The notes: generated from the letters alone by a model not told the origin. A stretch of 42,913 nucleotides of DNA from Lutibacter flavus (GCA_945903795.1 CAMDPE010000002.1:1-42913), one strand, 5' to 3'. Counted from the first letter of the stretch, positions 24,440 to 34,440 are shown. Program-made: numbers and translations.

Positions 24440-26359
24440 TTAATTTATCCATATATAAAAAACAACCATTGCAATCACAACAATACCGCCAACAAATGAC
24501 ATGGCATAATCCTGTAATTTACCCGATTGCATTCCCTTAATTTTATTAGAAACGGAAACAGTCACATTTCCGATGCCAATCATTGAACTGTCCACAACAT
24601 TTTTATCGAACCAAGAAGCAGAGAAAGCCACAACTCCAAAAAGTATTTTCTTGGTGACGAAGATGTACAATTCGTCGAAATAAAGTTTGTTGTAAATCCA
24701 CTTATAAATGAAGCCAAAAGCATTTGCAAATCTTTCAGGCAAATCACTTGGTTTTTTATAGAAAATAAACGCGATGATAATGCCGATAATTCCTACGGAT
24801 GATGCGATTGCGGCCAAAGGCAGATTTAAATGCGCTTCAAAAGGCATTAAGTCTGCAGTCACAAATTGGCTAAAAGGAATGTACCCGGCGAAAATACTCA
24901 TAAATGCTAAAAATACAAGCGGAATTGTCATTGAAAGCGGAGATTCATGCGGTGTGTGTTTGTATTTTCGGTCTTCACCCCAAAATATGTTAAAATACAA
25001 TCTGAACATATAAAATGCGGTCAACCCTGCCACTAAAACACTGCTGTAATAGATTAATTTATTGCTTTCAAAAGCGGCAACCAATATTTCATCTTTACTG
25101 AAGAACCCTGCAAATCCGGGGAATCCTGCAATCGAAAGTGCTGCAATTAAAAAAGTGATGTGCGTCACGGGCATATACTTTCGTAAGCCGCCCATATCTT
25201 GCATATAATTGCTGTGGACTGCGTGAATCACAGAACCGGCACCTAAGAACAACAAGGCTTTAAACATCGCGTGCGTAAACAAATGGAACATAGAAGCCAT
25301 ATAACCCAATCCTTCGTGTCCTTCGTATTTTGAAACGCCCAAAGCCAACATCATATAACCAATTTGTGACATGGTTGAAAATGCCAATACGCGTTTTATA
25401 TCTGTTTGGGTAACGGCAATCAATGCGGCAACCAAGGAAGAAATAGCACCTACATAAGCAACGACTTGCAGTGCAAATCCGTCTTCCACAAAATAGTAGG
25501 CAGGAAATAACCGAGCCACTAAATAAACACCGGCAACAACCATCGTTGCTGCGTGAATTAAGGCAGAAACAGGCGTTGGGCCTTCCATCGCATCCGGCAA
25601 CCAAATATGAAAAGGAAGCATCGCCGATTTACCGACACCACCCATATAAATTAAAATCAGGCCCCAAGTGAAAACCGACAATCCCATAAAGGAAGCGGAA
25701 GCTCCCCAGCCCGCAATTAACATTCCGTCTAAACTTGTTAAATCTTTAAAATCAAAAGTGCCAGTATAATAGCTGATCAAAAGGATTCCTATTAAAAAAC
25801 CTAAATCGGCAAAACGCGTTACAATAAATGCTTTTTTCGCGGCAGCCACTGCGGATGGTTTTGTGTAATAATAACCAATCAGCAAAAAAGAGGACGCCCC
25901 AACCAATTCCCAAAAAATATACATTTGGAACAAGTTTGTTGCCAGCACCAAACCAAGCATGGAAAAGCTGAACAAGGCTAAATAAGCAAAAAATCGGGTA
26001 TAACCGTCATCTCCGTGCATATAACCTCTGCTGTATAAATGAACCATAAAAGAAATGGTGGTCACCACAACCATCATCATTACGGAGATTGGGTCAATCA
26101 ATACGCCTAAATCAATGTGCAATTTATCGGTAAAGATGAGCCAGGTTTGTTTGTAAACAAAAGTTTGATAAACACCTTCTAATTTTCCGTCCATAAAATA
26201 ATGGTAAGCGGTATATAGCGACAATGCAATGGAGGTACCTAAACCCAACGACCCTAACCAACCCGAAATTGAAGCGGGTATTTTTTTGCTGAATAATCCT
26301 AAAATAACAAATAGTGCTAAAGGAATCAGAGGAATTAATATGGTGTAACTAAAATCCAT
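24440..26359 (-). CDS. nuoL: Complex I subunit L (antiporter-like)
   Basis: This is a 639 aa distal membrane-arm subunit. The core motifs are YIFWELVGASSFLLIGYYY, MLPFHIWLPDAMEGPTPVSALIHAATMV, and SIAGFPGFAGFFSKDE. The C-terminal 150 residues supply the long lateral helix and terminal helix of NuoL. It lies 27 nt after nuoK, the widest gap among the membrane-arm genes. Confidence 0.97.
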   Translation of the reverse strand: MDFSYTILIPLIPLALFVILGLFSKKIPASISGWLGSLGLGTSIALSLYTAYHYFMDGKLEGVYQTFVYKQTWLIFTDKLHIDLGVLIDPISVMMMVVVTTISFMVHLYSRGYMHGDDGYTRFFAYLALFSFSMLGLVLATNLFQMYIFWELVGASSFLLIGYYYTKPSAVAAAKKAFIVTRFADLGFLIGILLISYYTGTFDFKDLTSLDGMLIAGWGASASFMGLSVFTWGLILIYMGGVGKSAMLPFHIWLPDAMEGPTPVSALIHAATMVVAGVYLVARLFPAYYFVEDGFALQVVAYVGAISSLVAALIAVTQTDIKRVLAFSTMSQIGYMMLALGVSKYEGHEGLGYMASMFHLFTHAMFKALLFLGAGSVIHAVHSNYMQDMGGLRKYMPVTHITFLIAALSIAGFPGFAGFFSKDEILVAAFESNKLIYYSSVLVAGLTAFYMFRLYFNIFWGEDRKYKHTPHESPLSMTIPLVFLAFMSIFAGYIPFSQFVTADLMPFEAHLNLPLAAIASSVGIIGIIIAFIFYKKPSDLPERFANAFGFIYKWIYNKLYFDELYIFVTKKILFGVVAFSASWFDKNVVDSSMIGIGNVTVSVSNKIKGMQSGKLQDYAMSFVGGIVVIAMVVFYIWIN

Positions 26360-26386
26360 TTTTTATAATTTAAATTTTTTGTCTGT

Positions 26387-26704
26387 TTAATATTTCATTA
26401 TTTCTGTATCCTTCACTTCAACAGAGTAAATGATTCTGTACAAATTGATAATTATGGCAATGGCCAAAGCTGTTTCCGCAGCCGCTAAGGCAATAATAAA
26501 AATTGAAAACACAGCGCCTTGAAGTAAATCCGGGTACAAATAAGTGTTAATCAAAACAAAATTTACGGCTGAGGCGTTTAAAATCAATTCAACGGCCATC
26601 AATACTGTTATTAAGTTATCTCTTGTAAAAAACCCGTAAATTCCTATAAAAAACAAGATACTTGAAAGGGTTAAAATTTCGTAAATGCTAATTCCTGCAA
26701 TCAT
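26387..26704 (-). CDS. nuoK: Complex I subunit K
   Basis: This is a 105 aa three-helix membrane subunit. The conserved Glu residues of the central ion path are visible in VLMAVELILNA and in AAAETALAIAI. The N-terminal helix has the usual LSSILFFIGIYGFFTR pattern. The gene is 5 nt after nuoJ. Confidence 0.96.
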   Translation of the reverse strand: MIAGISIYEILTLSSILFFIGIYGFFTRDNLITVLMAVELILNASAVNFVLINTYLYPDLLQGAVFSIFIIALAAAETALAIAIIINLYRIIYSVEVKDTEIMKY

Positions 26705-26709
26705 CTTAA

Positions 26710-27273
26710 TTACTTATTTTCAGTTAATTTTTCACTTCCGTCTTCGGTCTTCGGACTTCCGTCTGCTACCAATTTTCTTCCTTTTGCAATGACTATAGAG
26801 CCAATCATAACGGCTACTAAAAGCACACTAATCACTTCAAACGGCAATATAAATCCGCCATCTTCATAACTCAATAAAATTCGGCCGATATCAGCCACTT
26901 CTATGGAAGAATAAGCAGTAGCGCTTGTTTCCGGGAATGGATAAGTTGAAATGGCCCAAAGGGTAACGGCCAAACCCGAAGCGCTTAAAGCGCCGGCAAT
27001 GAGTTTTTTCTTTAAAGCTGTTTTTTCCAATACTAATTCTACGTGATGAATAAGCATTACCGCGAAAATGAACAACACAATAATACCGCCTCCATAAACC
27101 GTGAGTTGAATAGCGGCTAAAAAGTTGTAATCAACTAAAAAATAAAGTCCGGCAATACCTATCAACACAAACAGCAAGTAAATAACTGCCCTTAAAATTT
27201 TTCTGCTGGTTACTGAAGCAACAGCGAATAAAATAATAACTGCTGCGAGTATATAAAATATAATTCTTTCCAT
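26710..27273 (-). CDS. nuoJ: Complex I subunit J
   Basis: This is a 187 aa subunit with five membrane helices. The YGGGIIVLFIFAVMLI segment contains the pi-bulge helix that is conserved in NuoJ. The C-terminus is a polar acidic tail (SPKTEDGSEKLTENK), somewhat longer than in many relatives. It lies 4 nt after nuoI. Confidence 0.95.
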   Translation of the reverse strand: MERIIFYILAAVIILFAVASVTSRKILRAVIYLLFVLIGIAGLYFLVDYNFLAAIQLTVYGGGIIVLFIFAVMLIHHVELVLEKTALKKKLIAGALSASGLAVTLWAISTYPFPETSATAYSSIEVADIGRILLSYEDGGFILPFEVISVLLVAVMIGSIVIAKGRKLVADGSPKTEDGSEKLTENK

Positions 27274-27277
27274 AATA

Positions 27278-27754
27278 TTAATCTTCTATTCCGTCCAAAA
27301 CCGAGGAACCTGGTTGGTTTAAAATTTTAGTTAATTTACTCCTGTCATACACAGAATTTTCAAAATTCTGAGCCCATACAATGGCGTCAGTCGGACAAGC
27401 TTCAATACACAAACCGCACATGGTGCACATGGATAAATGGTAAATGTGTTTGTCTATTTTTTTCTTCTTTTTACCTGTTTCCGGGTCAACAGCCCTGTCC
27501 CAAATAATTTCAATGGAACCGTTTGGACAAGCAATTTCGCAAGATTGGCAACCGGTACAACGGTGGCGATTGTCGGCAGTATGCGGCATAACCACTTCAC
27601 CTCTGAAACGATCAAACATTTTAAGCGTTTCTCGGTTGTCGGGGTATTCTTGTGTAAGAGCGCCTTTACGTGCGTGAATAAAATAACCTCCTGTAACCGA
27701 CATTCCTGTCAGCAAGGTTTTTATTCCTTTATATATATCTGAAAAATAACTCAT
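27278..27754 (-). CDS. nuoI: Complex I subunit I (2 x [4Fe-4S])
   Basis: This is a 158 aa peripheral-arm ferredoxin-like subunit that holds clusters N6a and N6b. Both motifs are intact: CTGCQSCEIACP and CTMCGLCIEACP, each ligated in the usual crosswise way. Because nuoE, F and G are absent from this operon, NuoI is the likely entry point for electrons from a ferredoxin (inference). It is 19 nt downstream of nuoH. Confidence 0.96.
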   Translation of the reverse strand: MSYFSDIYKGIKTLLTGMSVTGGYFIHARKGALTQEYPDNRETLKMFDRFRGEVVMPHTADNRHRCTGCQSCEIACPNGSIEIIWDRAVDPETGKKKKKIDKHIYHLSMCTMCGLCIEACPTDAIVWAQNFENSVYDRSKLTKILNQPGSSVLDGIED

Positions 27755-27773
27755 TTTAGTAGTATTTCTTTGA

Positions 27774-28853
27774 TTAAATTGTCCAGTTCAGCCATATGAT
27801 TATTGCCATCAGCATTAAATTCATCAAATTTAACGGCAATAAATATTTCCATTCGAGGGTTAATAATTGGTCTACTCTTAACCTTGGGAAGGTCCATCTG
27901 AACCACATCATCAAAAAGATGAGGCCCGCAACTTTAATGATGAACCAAATGACTTCAGGAAACCAGGTAATATTGTCTGTTATTCCGAAAGGAGACAGCC
28001 AGCCTCCAAAAAATAAGACCACAGCGATGGATGCAATGATAAACATGTTTATAAATTCAGCCAAAAAGAAATAGGCGAATTTCATTCCCGAGTATTCAGT
28101 ATGAAAACCTGCTCCCAATTCCGATTCAGCTTCCACCAAATCAAATGGTGCCCTGTTGGTTTCGGCAGTTCCTGCGATCATAAAAATCATAAAAGCAATT
28201 ACTGACGGAATATGGCCTTGTAAAATAAGCCATCCTCCGGTGCGTTGCGCTTCCACAATTTCTGAAAGTTGTAAAGAGCCTGTCAGCAATACCATGGTTA
28301 AAATGGAAAGTCCGACCGATAATTCATAACTGATGGTTTGCAAACCACTTCTCATAGCGCCAATTAAAGCGTATTTGTTATTGCTCGACCAGCCGGCCAA
28401 CAGAATTCCGATAACGCCAATAGACGAGATGGCAATCAGGAAAAAGACCCCAATATTAATGTCGAATGCTTGAAATTGCTTTGAAAACGGGAAAACGGCC
28501 ATGGCCATCAAGGCGGCAACAATCACAAAATACGGCGCTAAATTGTATAAAAATTTATCGATTTTTATGGTGCTTGTCAATTCCTTGGAAACCAGTTTTA
28601 AAGCATCTGCCATTGTTTGTAAAAGGCCCCAGGGCCCAACTCTGTTTGGTCCTATACGCAATTGAAACCAGGCGGCCACTTTACGTTCTAAAAGCACTAA
28701 ATACAAACCTGCTACAGCGAATAACAACAAGTAAGCAACAGCAATTACAACCATAATGGTATAACTGGCCGCTGTTTCAGGCATTATTGAATAAATCCAA
28801 TCTGAGATTGTTTTTGTGATGTTTAATGGAATAATCATTTGTATAAAATTCAT
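27774..28853 (-). CDS. nuoH: Complex I subunit H
   Basis: This is a 359 aa heel subunit that, with NuoB and NuoD, forms the quinone cavity. The signature ERKVAAWFQLRIGPNRVG is present near residue 55, and NRAPFDLVEAESELGAGFHTEYSG in the second half. About eight membrane helices are expected. It directly follows nuoD by 9 nt, in the place where nuoE, F and G sit in 14-gene operons. Confidence 0.96.
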   Translation of the reverse strand: MNFIQMIIPLNITKTISDWIYSIMPETAASYTIMVVIAVAYLLLFAVAGLYLVLLERKVAAWFQLRIGPNRVGPWGLLQTMADALKLVSKELTSTIKIDKFLYNLAPYFVIVAALMAMAVFPFSKQFQAFDINIGVFFLIAISSIGVIGILLAGWSSNNKYALIGAMRSGLQTISYELSVGLSILTMVLLTGSLQLSEIVEAQRTGGWLILQGHIPSVIAFMIFMIAGTAETNRAPFDLVEAESELGAGFHTEYSGMKFAYFFLAEFINMFIIASIAVVLFFGGWLSPFGITDNITWFPEVIWFIIKVAGLIFLMMWFRWTFPRLRVDQLLTLEWKYLLPLNLMNLMLMAIIIWLNWTI

Positions 28854-28862
28854 GGTCTTTGA

Positions 28863-29984
28863 TTAACGGTCTATATCAGGAATTACAAAATCGAAAGAGG
28901 CCATTGTAGCCACCAAATCGGCTATTTTTACGTCTTTTGAAATGTGATTTAAAACAGATAAATTAGAAAATCCTGGTGAGCGGAATTTTACACGATATGG
29001 ATTTTTGTTTCCGGTACTGTTTATGTAAACGCCAAGTTCACCTCTTGCTGTTTCAACGCGTTGGTAAAATTCACCTTTTGGCAATTTGATCACTGCTTTA
29101 GTGGCTGCTTTTGTTTCACCTTCAGGAATGTTGTCAATCAATTGTTCGATAATTGAAATAGATTCCCACAATTCCATCATTCTAACCTGATAACGTGCAA
29201 AAGTATCACCTTCAGTAAATAAAATTTCTTTAAAATCAACGCGGTCATACGCATTGTAAGGGTGGTGTTTTCTCACATCGCTTGAAAACCCTGAACCTCT
29301 TGCTGTTGGTCCTGAAACCCCAAAAGAAATAGCGTCTTCTCTGGTAAGGATACCAACGCCTTTTGTTCTTTTATGGAAAATCACATTGTCGGTCAGTAAA
29401 AGATTGTATTCCGGAATCTTGGTTTTAAATTCTGCAATAAAATCTTTGGTGCGTTTTACAAAATTAGGGTGAATATCGAACATCAATCCGCCCGGTACAT
29501 TGTAATTCATGGTTAAACGTGCACCACAGGTTTCTTCAAAAATATCATTGATCATTTCACGATCCCTGAATGCGTAAAAGTAGGAGGTTAACGCCCCTAA
29601 ATCCATTCCCATTACGCCCCACCATAAGCAGTGAGAAGCGATACGGGTTAACTCATCAATAATAGTTCTTATCACTTTAACCCTGTCAGAAACTTCAATT
29701 TCAAGTCCTTTTTCAACAGCCAGACAAACAGCTACGTTGTTGATGTGTGACGACAAATAATCCATTCGGTCTGTTAAATGAACTATTTGCTGGTAACTGT
29801 CGCGTTCGCACATTTTTTCGATAGAACGGTGTATGTAACCCAAATCCGGTTCCACATTTTTTATGATCTCGCCGTCAATGGTTAAAATTAATCTTAAAAC
29901 CCCATGAGCTGCCGGGTGTTGCGGTCCCATGTTAATAAAATACTCTTCAGTTTTTATTTTATTTTTTAGTTGTTGGTCAGTCAT
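28863..29984 (-). CDS. nuoD: Complex I subunit D (49 kDa)
   Basis: This is a 373 aa quinone-site subunit related to hydrogenase large subunits. The conserved start GPQHPAAHGVLRL gives the quinone-head His, and GYIHRSIEKM and LDRM-like TDRMDYLSSH follow. The C-terminal SFDFVIPDIDR is canonical. It is not fused to NuoC, unlike in many anaerobic Bacteroidota. It lies 7 nt after nuoC. Confidence 0.96.
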   Translation of the reverse strand: MTDQQLKNKIKTEEYFINMGPQHPAAHGVLRLILTIDGEIIKNVEPDLGYIHRSIEKMCERDSYQQIVHLTDRMDYLSSHINNVAVCLAVEKGLEIEVSDRVKVIRTIIDELTRIASHCLWWGVMGMDLGALTSYFYAFRDREMINDIFEETCGARLTMNYNVPGGLMFDIHPNFVKRTKDFIAEFKTKIPEYNLLLTDNVIFHKRTKGVGILTREDAISFGVSGPTARGSGFSSDVRKHHPYNAYDRVDFKEILFTEGDTFARYQVRMMELWESISIIEQLIDNIPEGETKAATKAVIKLPKGEFYQRVETARGELGVYINSTGNKNPYRVKFRSPGFSNLSVLNHISKDVKIADLVATMASFDFVIPDIDR

Positions 29985-29991
29985 TATAAGG

Positions 29992-30453
29992 CTATTTAAT
30001 AATCATATTTGCTTCATCAACATAATCTTTTCGCAAAGGAAAACCTTCCCACTCAGGGGTTAAAAATAGGCGTCTTAATTTTGGATGGTTGTTGAATTTT
30101 ATGCCGAAAAAATCGAATATTTCCAATTCGTGAAAGTCTGCTGTTTGCCAAATGTCGTGAACTGAGTCCAGAACCGGATTTTCCCGGTCTTCAACCATAA
30201 CCTTTAAAACAATCTCATGTCTTAATTCGGTTGATTCCAAATGGTAAATAACACCCAAAGCAGGAACCCAATCCATACCTGTTATGCAAAATGCATAATC
30301 AAATTTTAATTCGGGATGCGATTTTAACTGGCTGCAAATACTGTGAAGTTGTTCTTTAGGAACAATGACATTTAAAAATTCAGACCCTTCAGTCGTAAAT
30401 TCTAAATCGGTTCCCAAGCCGGTAATTATATTTTGTAAATCTTCGTTTGTCAT
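29992..30453 (-). CDS. nuoC: Complex I subunit C (30 kDa)
   Basis: This is a 153 aa structural subunit of the peripheral arm. The family motif appears as EREIFDFFGI-like HELEIFDFFGIKFNNHP, then LRRLFLTPEWEGFPLRKDY. It starts 22 nt after nuoB and is separate from nuoD. Confidence 0.94.
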   Translation of the reverse strand: MTNEDLQNIITGLGTDLEFTTEGSEFLNVIVPKEQLHSICSQLKSHPELKFDYAFCITGMDWVPALGVIYHLESTELRHEIVLKVMVEDRENPVLDSVHDIWQTADFHELEIFDFFGIKFNNHPKLRRLFLTPEWEGFPLRKDYVDEANMIIK

Positions 30454-30475
30454 GGTCTTTATGATTTAATACAAA

Positions 30476-31072
30476 TTATTTTCCTTCATCAAAACCATCA
30501 ATAGGATTTACCTTTTTGGCCATGTTTTCAGTTTTAATTTTTTGTTGAAGCATAATCATTCCTTCCAATAAAGCTTCTGGTCTTGGAGGGCATCCAGGAA
30601 CATAAACGTCTACAGGAATTACATGGTCGGCACCTTTAATCACCGAATAAGAATTATAGTAAAACGGTCCGCCGGAAATAGCGCAGGCTCCCATGGCAAT
30701 CACATATTTTGGTTCGGCCATTTGATCGTACAAACGTCTTAATACAGGTCCCATTTTGTTAACAATGGTTCCGGCAATAATAATTAAATCTGCCTGGCGT
30801 GCCGAAGCTCTTGCAACTTCAAAACCAAATCTTGAATAATCGTGGCGTGCAGCACCTGTTTGCATCATTTCTATGGCGCAACAGCTTGTTCCAAAATACA
30901 AGGACCAAAGTGAATTTGCGCGTCCCCAATTGATAACGCTGTCTAAGGTGGTTACCACAATGTTACCGCCGTTGCCTCCTGGAATTATTTTTCCGGGAAA
31001 ATCTGCAGGAACAACTTGCTTTAATCCTTCTTCTTCAAGCTGGCTTAAATATCGTTTTTTATCTACTCCCAT
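30476..31072 (-). CDS. nuoB: Complex I subunit B (cluster N2)
   Basis: This is a 198 aa subunit that carries the terminal [4Fe-4S] cluster N2. The tandem cysteines Cys64-Cys65 (GTSCCAIE), GACAISGG and PGCPPRPE supply all four ligands. The ORF track begins at 31183, but residues 1-37 of that frame overlap nuoA and do not look like NuoB. I place the start at ATG 31072 (MGVDKKRYL), where the ORF overlaps the nuoA stop by 10 nt. Such an overlap suggests translational coupling. Confidence 0.95.
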   Translation of the reverse strand: MGVDKKRYLSQLEEEGLKQVVPADFPGKIIPGGNGGNIVVTTLDSVINWGRANSLWSLYFGTSCCAIEMMQTGAARHDYSRFGFEVARASARQADLIIIAGTIVNKMGPVLRRLYDQMAEPKYVIAMGACAISGGPFYYNSYSVIKGADHVIPVDVYVPGCPPRPEALLEGMIMLQQKIKTENMAKKVNPIDGFDEGK

Positions 31073-31413
31073 TGTAAAGCTCGTTTTTTGTATGCGTATA
31101 ACAATCCCAATCCCAAGATGAAAAGGAAAACAATAATTTCTACCAAAGCAACAGTGCCTACTTCTTTGTAAACAACTGCCCAAGGCACTAAAAATGCTAC
31201 TTCGACATCAAAAATTAAGAAAAGAATTGCGAAAAGATAATACCCTACTTTAAATTGAATCCAGGTTGGACCGATGGTTGGTATACCGCATTCGTAAGGT
31301 TCTCTTTTTTGAAGGTTATCAGATTTAGGTGAGATTAAATTTGATAAAAAGTTTGCACCGGCAACCAACACAATGGCTGCAAGTAAAAATACAATGATGG
31401 CTTCTGAACCCAT
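31063..31413 (-). CDS. nuoA: Complex I subunit A
   Basis: This is a 116 aa three-helix membrane subunit with the hallmark [40 protein letters not shown]. The conserved cysteine lies in the loop that controls quinone-site access. It is the first gene of the nuo operon, 27 nt after a TAATTTTG box. The 3' end overlaps nuoB by 10 nt. Confidence 0.96.
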   Translation of the reverse strand: MGSEAIIVFLLAAIVLVAGANFLSNLISPKSDNLQKREPYECGIPTIGPTWIQFKVGYYLFAILFLIFDVEVAFLVPWAVVYKEVGTVALVEIIVFLFILGLGLLYAYKKRALQWE

Positions 31414-31439
31414 TTTTTATATACTTTTTAATTCGTGGA

Positions 31440-31447
31440 CAAAATTA
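31440..31447 (-). promoter_or_regulatory. Putative -7 box TAATTTTG for the nuo operon
   Basis: This minus-strand match lies 26 nt before the nuoA ATG and just downstream of the korB terminator. It indicates that nuo is transcribed on its own as well as, perhaps, by read-through. Confidence 0.5.
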
Positions 31448-31455
31448 TGGTTTTA

Positions 31456-31489
31456 TAAAAAAAAATAGCTGACATAAATCAGCTATTTT
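31456..31489 (-). terminator. Intrinsic terminator after korB
   Basis: An 11 bp stem (AAAATAGCTGA / TCAGCTATTTT) with a 6 nt loop is followed on the minus strand by a run of T. It lies 12 nt after the korB stop and separates korAB from nuoA. Confidence 0.8.
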
Positions 31490-31500
31490 CTATATTTTTA

Positions 31501-32517
31501 TTACTTAACCTCGTATGTTTCTCCTGAGAAGAAAAGGTCATCTGTTTTCTTGAATTTCGAATTTGCTTTCACCTGAGCGGTAAGCGCATCTTCTCTTTCT
31601 TCCAAGGTAACATCAGCAAAACTTCTGATAATACCTGTGGCTAAAGGATATTCCAGTCTCACAAGCATTTGATGAAGTGTTTTGTCTTCTTCTTTGGCAT
31701 TGTGAACCAAAATATCTTCTTGCGTGATGCCGTTTTCACCAATGGTGACCACTTCCAGTTTCAATTTGTTTAGCACCAAACCTTTGTCTTTGTTTTTGCC
31801 AAAAATCATAGGTTTTCCGTGTTCAAGAAAAATTTGCATTTCTTCTTTTACTTCTTTGTCGGTTACTTCGTCAAAACATCCGTCGTTGAAAATCACGCAG
31901 TTTTGAAGCACTTCAATTAAGGAAGTCCCTTTAAATTTGTGTGCATCAATAAAAATTTGCGTCATATCTTTCGGATTGTTCCCGCCAATTCTTGCAAAGA
32001 ATCGTGCATTGGCGCCCAATGCCAATTCACCTGGAGAAAAAGGAGGTTGTGTGTTTCCGTAAGGAGATGATTTTGTTTTTTGCCCTATCAATGAAGTAGG
32101 AGAAAATTGCCCTTTGGTCAACCCATAAATTTCATTGTTAAACATCACCATATTTAAGTCGATGTTTCTTCTTAATAAATGAATAAAATGATTTCCTCCA
32201 ATGGCCATTGAATCTCCGTCTCCGGTCATAATCCAAACACTTAAGTTAGGGTTTGCCAATTTTACGCCTGAAGCAATTCCGGGTGCTCTGCCGTGAATGG
32301 TGTGCATTCCGTAGGTGCTCATATAATAAGGAAAACGTGATGAGCATCCGATTCCTGAAATAAACACGACGTCTTCTTTTTTAACGCCCATTTCTGGAAG
32401 TGCTTTTTGCATAGATCGCAAAATCACGTAATCATCGCAACCAGGACACCACCTAACTTCTTGATCACTTGTAAAATCTTTGAATGTATATTTTTTTTCC
32501 GCTGTTGTAGTTTCCAT
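31501..32517 (-). CDS. korB: 2-oxoglutarate:ferredoxin oxidoreductase, beta subunit
   Basis: This is a 338 aa thiamine-diphosphate subunit of the 2-oxoacid:ferredoxin oxidoreductase family. The start VRWCPGCDDY, the GIGCSSR loop, the TPP/Mg motif GDGDSMAIGGNH and NNEIYGLTKGQ are all characteristic. With KorA it converts 2-oxoglutarate and CoA to succinyl-CoA and reduces ferredoxin. It lies 2 nt downstream of korA. A 2-oxoglutarate substrate is favoured over pyruvate by the two-gene layout and the overall pattern, but it is not proven. Confidence 0.93.
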   Translation of the reverse strand: METTTAEKKYTFKDFTSDQEVRWCPGCDDYVILRSMQKALPEMGVKKEDVVFISGIGCSSRFPYYMSTYGMHTIHGRAPGIASGVKLANPNLSVWIMTGDGDSMAIGGNHFIHLLRRNIDLNMVMFNNEIYGLTKGQFSPTSLIGQKTKSSPYGNTQPPFSPGELALGANARFFARIGGNNPKDMTQIFIDAHKFKGTSLIEVLQNCVIFNDGCFDEVTDKEVKEEMQIFLEHGKPMIFGKNKDKGLVLNKLKLEVVTIGENGITQEDILVHNAKEEDKTLHQMLVRLEYPLATGIIRSFADVTLEEREDALTAQVKANSKFKKTDDLFFSGETYEVK

Positions 32518-32519
32518 AA

Positions 32520-34373
32520 TTATACCAATAGTTTAAATTGTTGAATTAATTCGTCGTTAGAGAATGGCAATCCTTGAATTTTGTTGTGTTGAGAAAATTC
32601 AAATTTGCTGAATCTGGTTTTTAAGATAGAAACAAACTGACCGGCATTTAATTCACAAACAATTATTTTTTTGTATTTAGATAAAATTTCTTCTGTGTTT
32701 TTTGGCATTGGATTGATGTAATTGAAATGTGCAAATCCAATATTTTTGTAGCCTTCATCACTTATTTGTTTTACGGCAGAATGTAAAGAGCCATAAGTTC
32801 CTCCCCATCCAATCACCAATAAATCTCCTGAATCCGCAAATTCCGTTTTTAATTCAGGAATATTGTTTTCAACCAGTCTCACTTTTTCGGCTCTGATATG
32901 AGTCATTTTCTCGTGGTTTATTTGCTCATAAGAAATATTGCCTGTTACACTTTCTTTTTCCAATCCGCCAATTCTATGTTCCATTCCTGGTGTTCCGGGA
33001 ACTGGCCAATTACGCGCCAAAGTTTTTTCGTCTCTGTCATAAGGACTCCAATTTTCTTTGACTTTCGTAATCTTATGATTTTTGATTTCAGGCATATCAG
33101 CAATGGATCTAACTTTCCAAGGTGCCGAACCATTTGCAATGTATCCGTCTGTCAATAATATTACCGGAGTCATATGTTCCAAAGCAAGTCTGGCCGCTTC
33201 ATACGCAAAATTAAAACAGTTGGCTGGCGTACTTGCTGCAATCACAATTACCGGACTTTCACCGTTTCTTCCGTACATCGCCTGCAATAAATCCGATTGT
33301 TCTGTTTTTGTTGGCAATCCTGTTGATGGTCCGCCACGTTGTACATTGATAATCACCAAAGGCAATTCAACCATCATCGCCAAGCCTATTGCTTCGCCTT
33401 TTAATGCCAAACCTGGTCCTGAAGTTGTTGTAATCGCCAAATCACCTGCAAATGCAGCGCCAATGGCTGAAGTAACTCCAGCTATTTCGTCTTCTGCCTG
33501 AAAAGCTTTTACGCCAAAATGTTTGTGTTTTACCAATTCGTGTAAAATATCTGTTGCTGGGGTAATAGGGTAAGAACCTAAAAACAGTTCCAAGCCAGAT
33601 TTCTCTGAAGCCGCCAACAATCCCCAAGCAGTAGCGGTGTTTCCGCCGATAATTCTATAGGTTCCCGGTACCATTTTGGCAGGAGAAATTGTATAGGCAT
33701 TTGGAATCAATTCCAACGTTTCGGCAAAATAATAACCGGCATTCAATACTTTGGTATTTGCTTCAACTAAATGCGGTTTTCCTTTAAATTTTTTATTGAA
33801 AAAATCAACCGTATGCTCTAATGAACGATCGTACATCCAATAAACCATTCCTAAAGAAAACATATTTTTGCTTCGGGTAATCGATTTATTGTCCAATCCT
33901 TCCACATCTTTCAGGGCTTCTTTGGTCATTGTTGTCATATCAACCTGAATAACACGGTAGTTTTCTAAACTTCCGTCTTCCAACGGATTGGTTTTATATT
34001 CCGCTTTATCTAAGTTTTTCTTTGTAAAGGAATCCGTATCCACAATAATTGTGTGGCCCGGCTTTACGGCATATAAATTGGTTTTAAGAGCAGCAGGGTT
34101 CATTGCAACCAACAAATCCACATTGTCTCCAGGGGTGCTAACTTCTACGCTTCCTATATGTACCTGGAATCCTGAAACACCATATAAACTTCCTTGTGGT
34201 GCTCTAATTTCAGAAGGATAATTTGGAAAAGTTGCGATATCGTTCCCAAACATGGCCGAGGTATCAGTAAACTGAGTTCCTGTTAACTGCATTCCGTCTC
34301 CTGAATCCCCAACAAACCTGACAACTACTGCTTCCAGTACCTCAGGTTGAAGAATTGTTTTAGTTGTAATCAT
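32520..34373 (-). CDS. korA: 2-oxoglutarate:ferredoxin oxidoreductase, fused gamma-alpha subunit
   Basis: This is a 617 aa subunit that joins two domains. The gamma domain is at about 12-200 (VVRFVGDSGDGMQLTG at its start). The alpha domain is at about 235-617 (GLELFLGSYPITPATDILHELV, TTTSGPGLALKGEAIGLAMM, QRGGPSTGLPTKTEQSDL). The fusion is typical of the aerobic-type KorA of actinobacteria and Bacteroidota. The start ATG at 34373 follows a TACCTTTG box. It is divergent from the ferredoxin gene across 172 nt, and the product likely reduces that ferredoxin (inference). Confidence 0.93.
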   Translation of the reverse strand: MITTKTILQPEVLEAVVVRFVGDSGDGMQLTGTQFTDTSAMFGNDIATFPNYPSEIRAPQGSLYGVSGFQVHIGSVEVSTPGDNVDLLVAMNPAALKTNLYAVKPGHTIIVDTDSFTKKNLDKAEYKTNPLEDGSLENYRVIQVDMTTMTKEALKDVEGLDNKSITRSKNMFSLGMVYWMYDRSLEHTVDFFNKKFKGKPHLVEANTKVLNAGYYFAETLELIPNAYTISPAKMVPGTYRIIGGNTATAWGLLAASEKSGLELFLGSYPITPATDILHELVKHKHFGVKAFQAEDEIAGVTSAIGAAFAGDLAITTTSGPGLALKGEAIGLAMMVELPLVIINVQRGGPSTGLPTKTEQSDLLQAMYGRNGESPVIVIAASTPANCFNFAYEAARLALEHMTPVILLTDGYIANGSAPWKVRSIADMPEIKNHKITKVKENWSPYDRDEKTLARNWPVPGTPGMEHRIGGLEKESVTGNISYEQINHEKMTHIRAEKVRLVENNIPELKTEFADSGDLLVIGWGGTYGSLHSAVKQISDEGYKNIGFAHFNYINPMPKNTEEILSKYKKIIVCELNAGQFVSILKTRFSKFEFSQHNKIQGLPFSNDELIQQFKLLV

Positions 34374-34440
34374 AATTAATGTAAATTAAAAAAATTTGTT
34401 TAAATTTATTGAAAATTATTGTAAGTTCAACATAAAGTCC

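Noticed and set aside
25260-25604. 114 aa Cys-rich minus-strand ORF
   Set aside because: It lies in another frame within nuoL, which is unmistakable across this stretch.
31073-31183. N-terminal extension of the NuoB ORF in the track
   Set aside because: The 37 extra residues are rich in Cys, Arg and His, overlap nuoA in another frame and have no NuoB character. ATG at 31072 gives the usual length.
33082-33501. 139 aa plus-strand ORF
   Set aside because: It is antisense to korA; the sequence shows no domain and the korA frame is conserved here.
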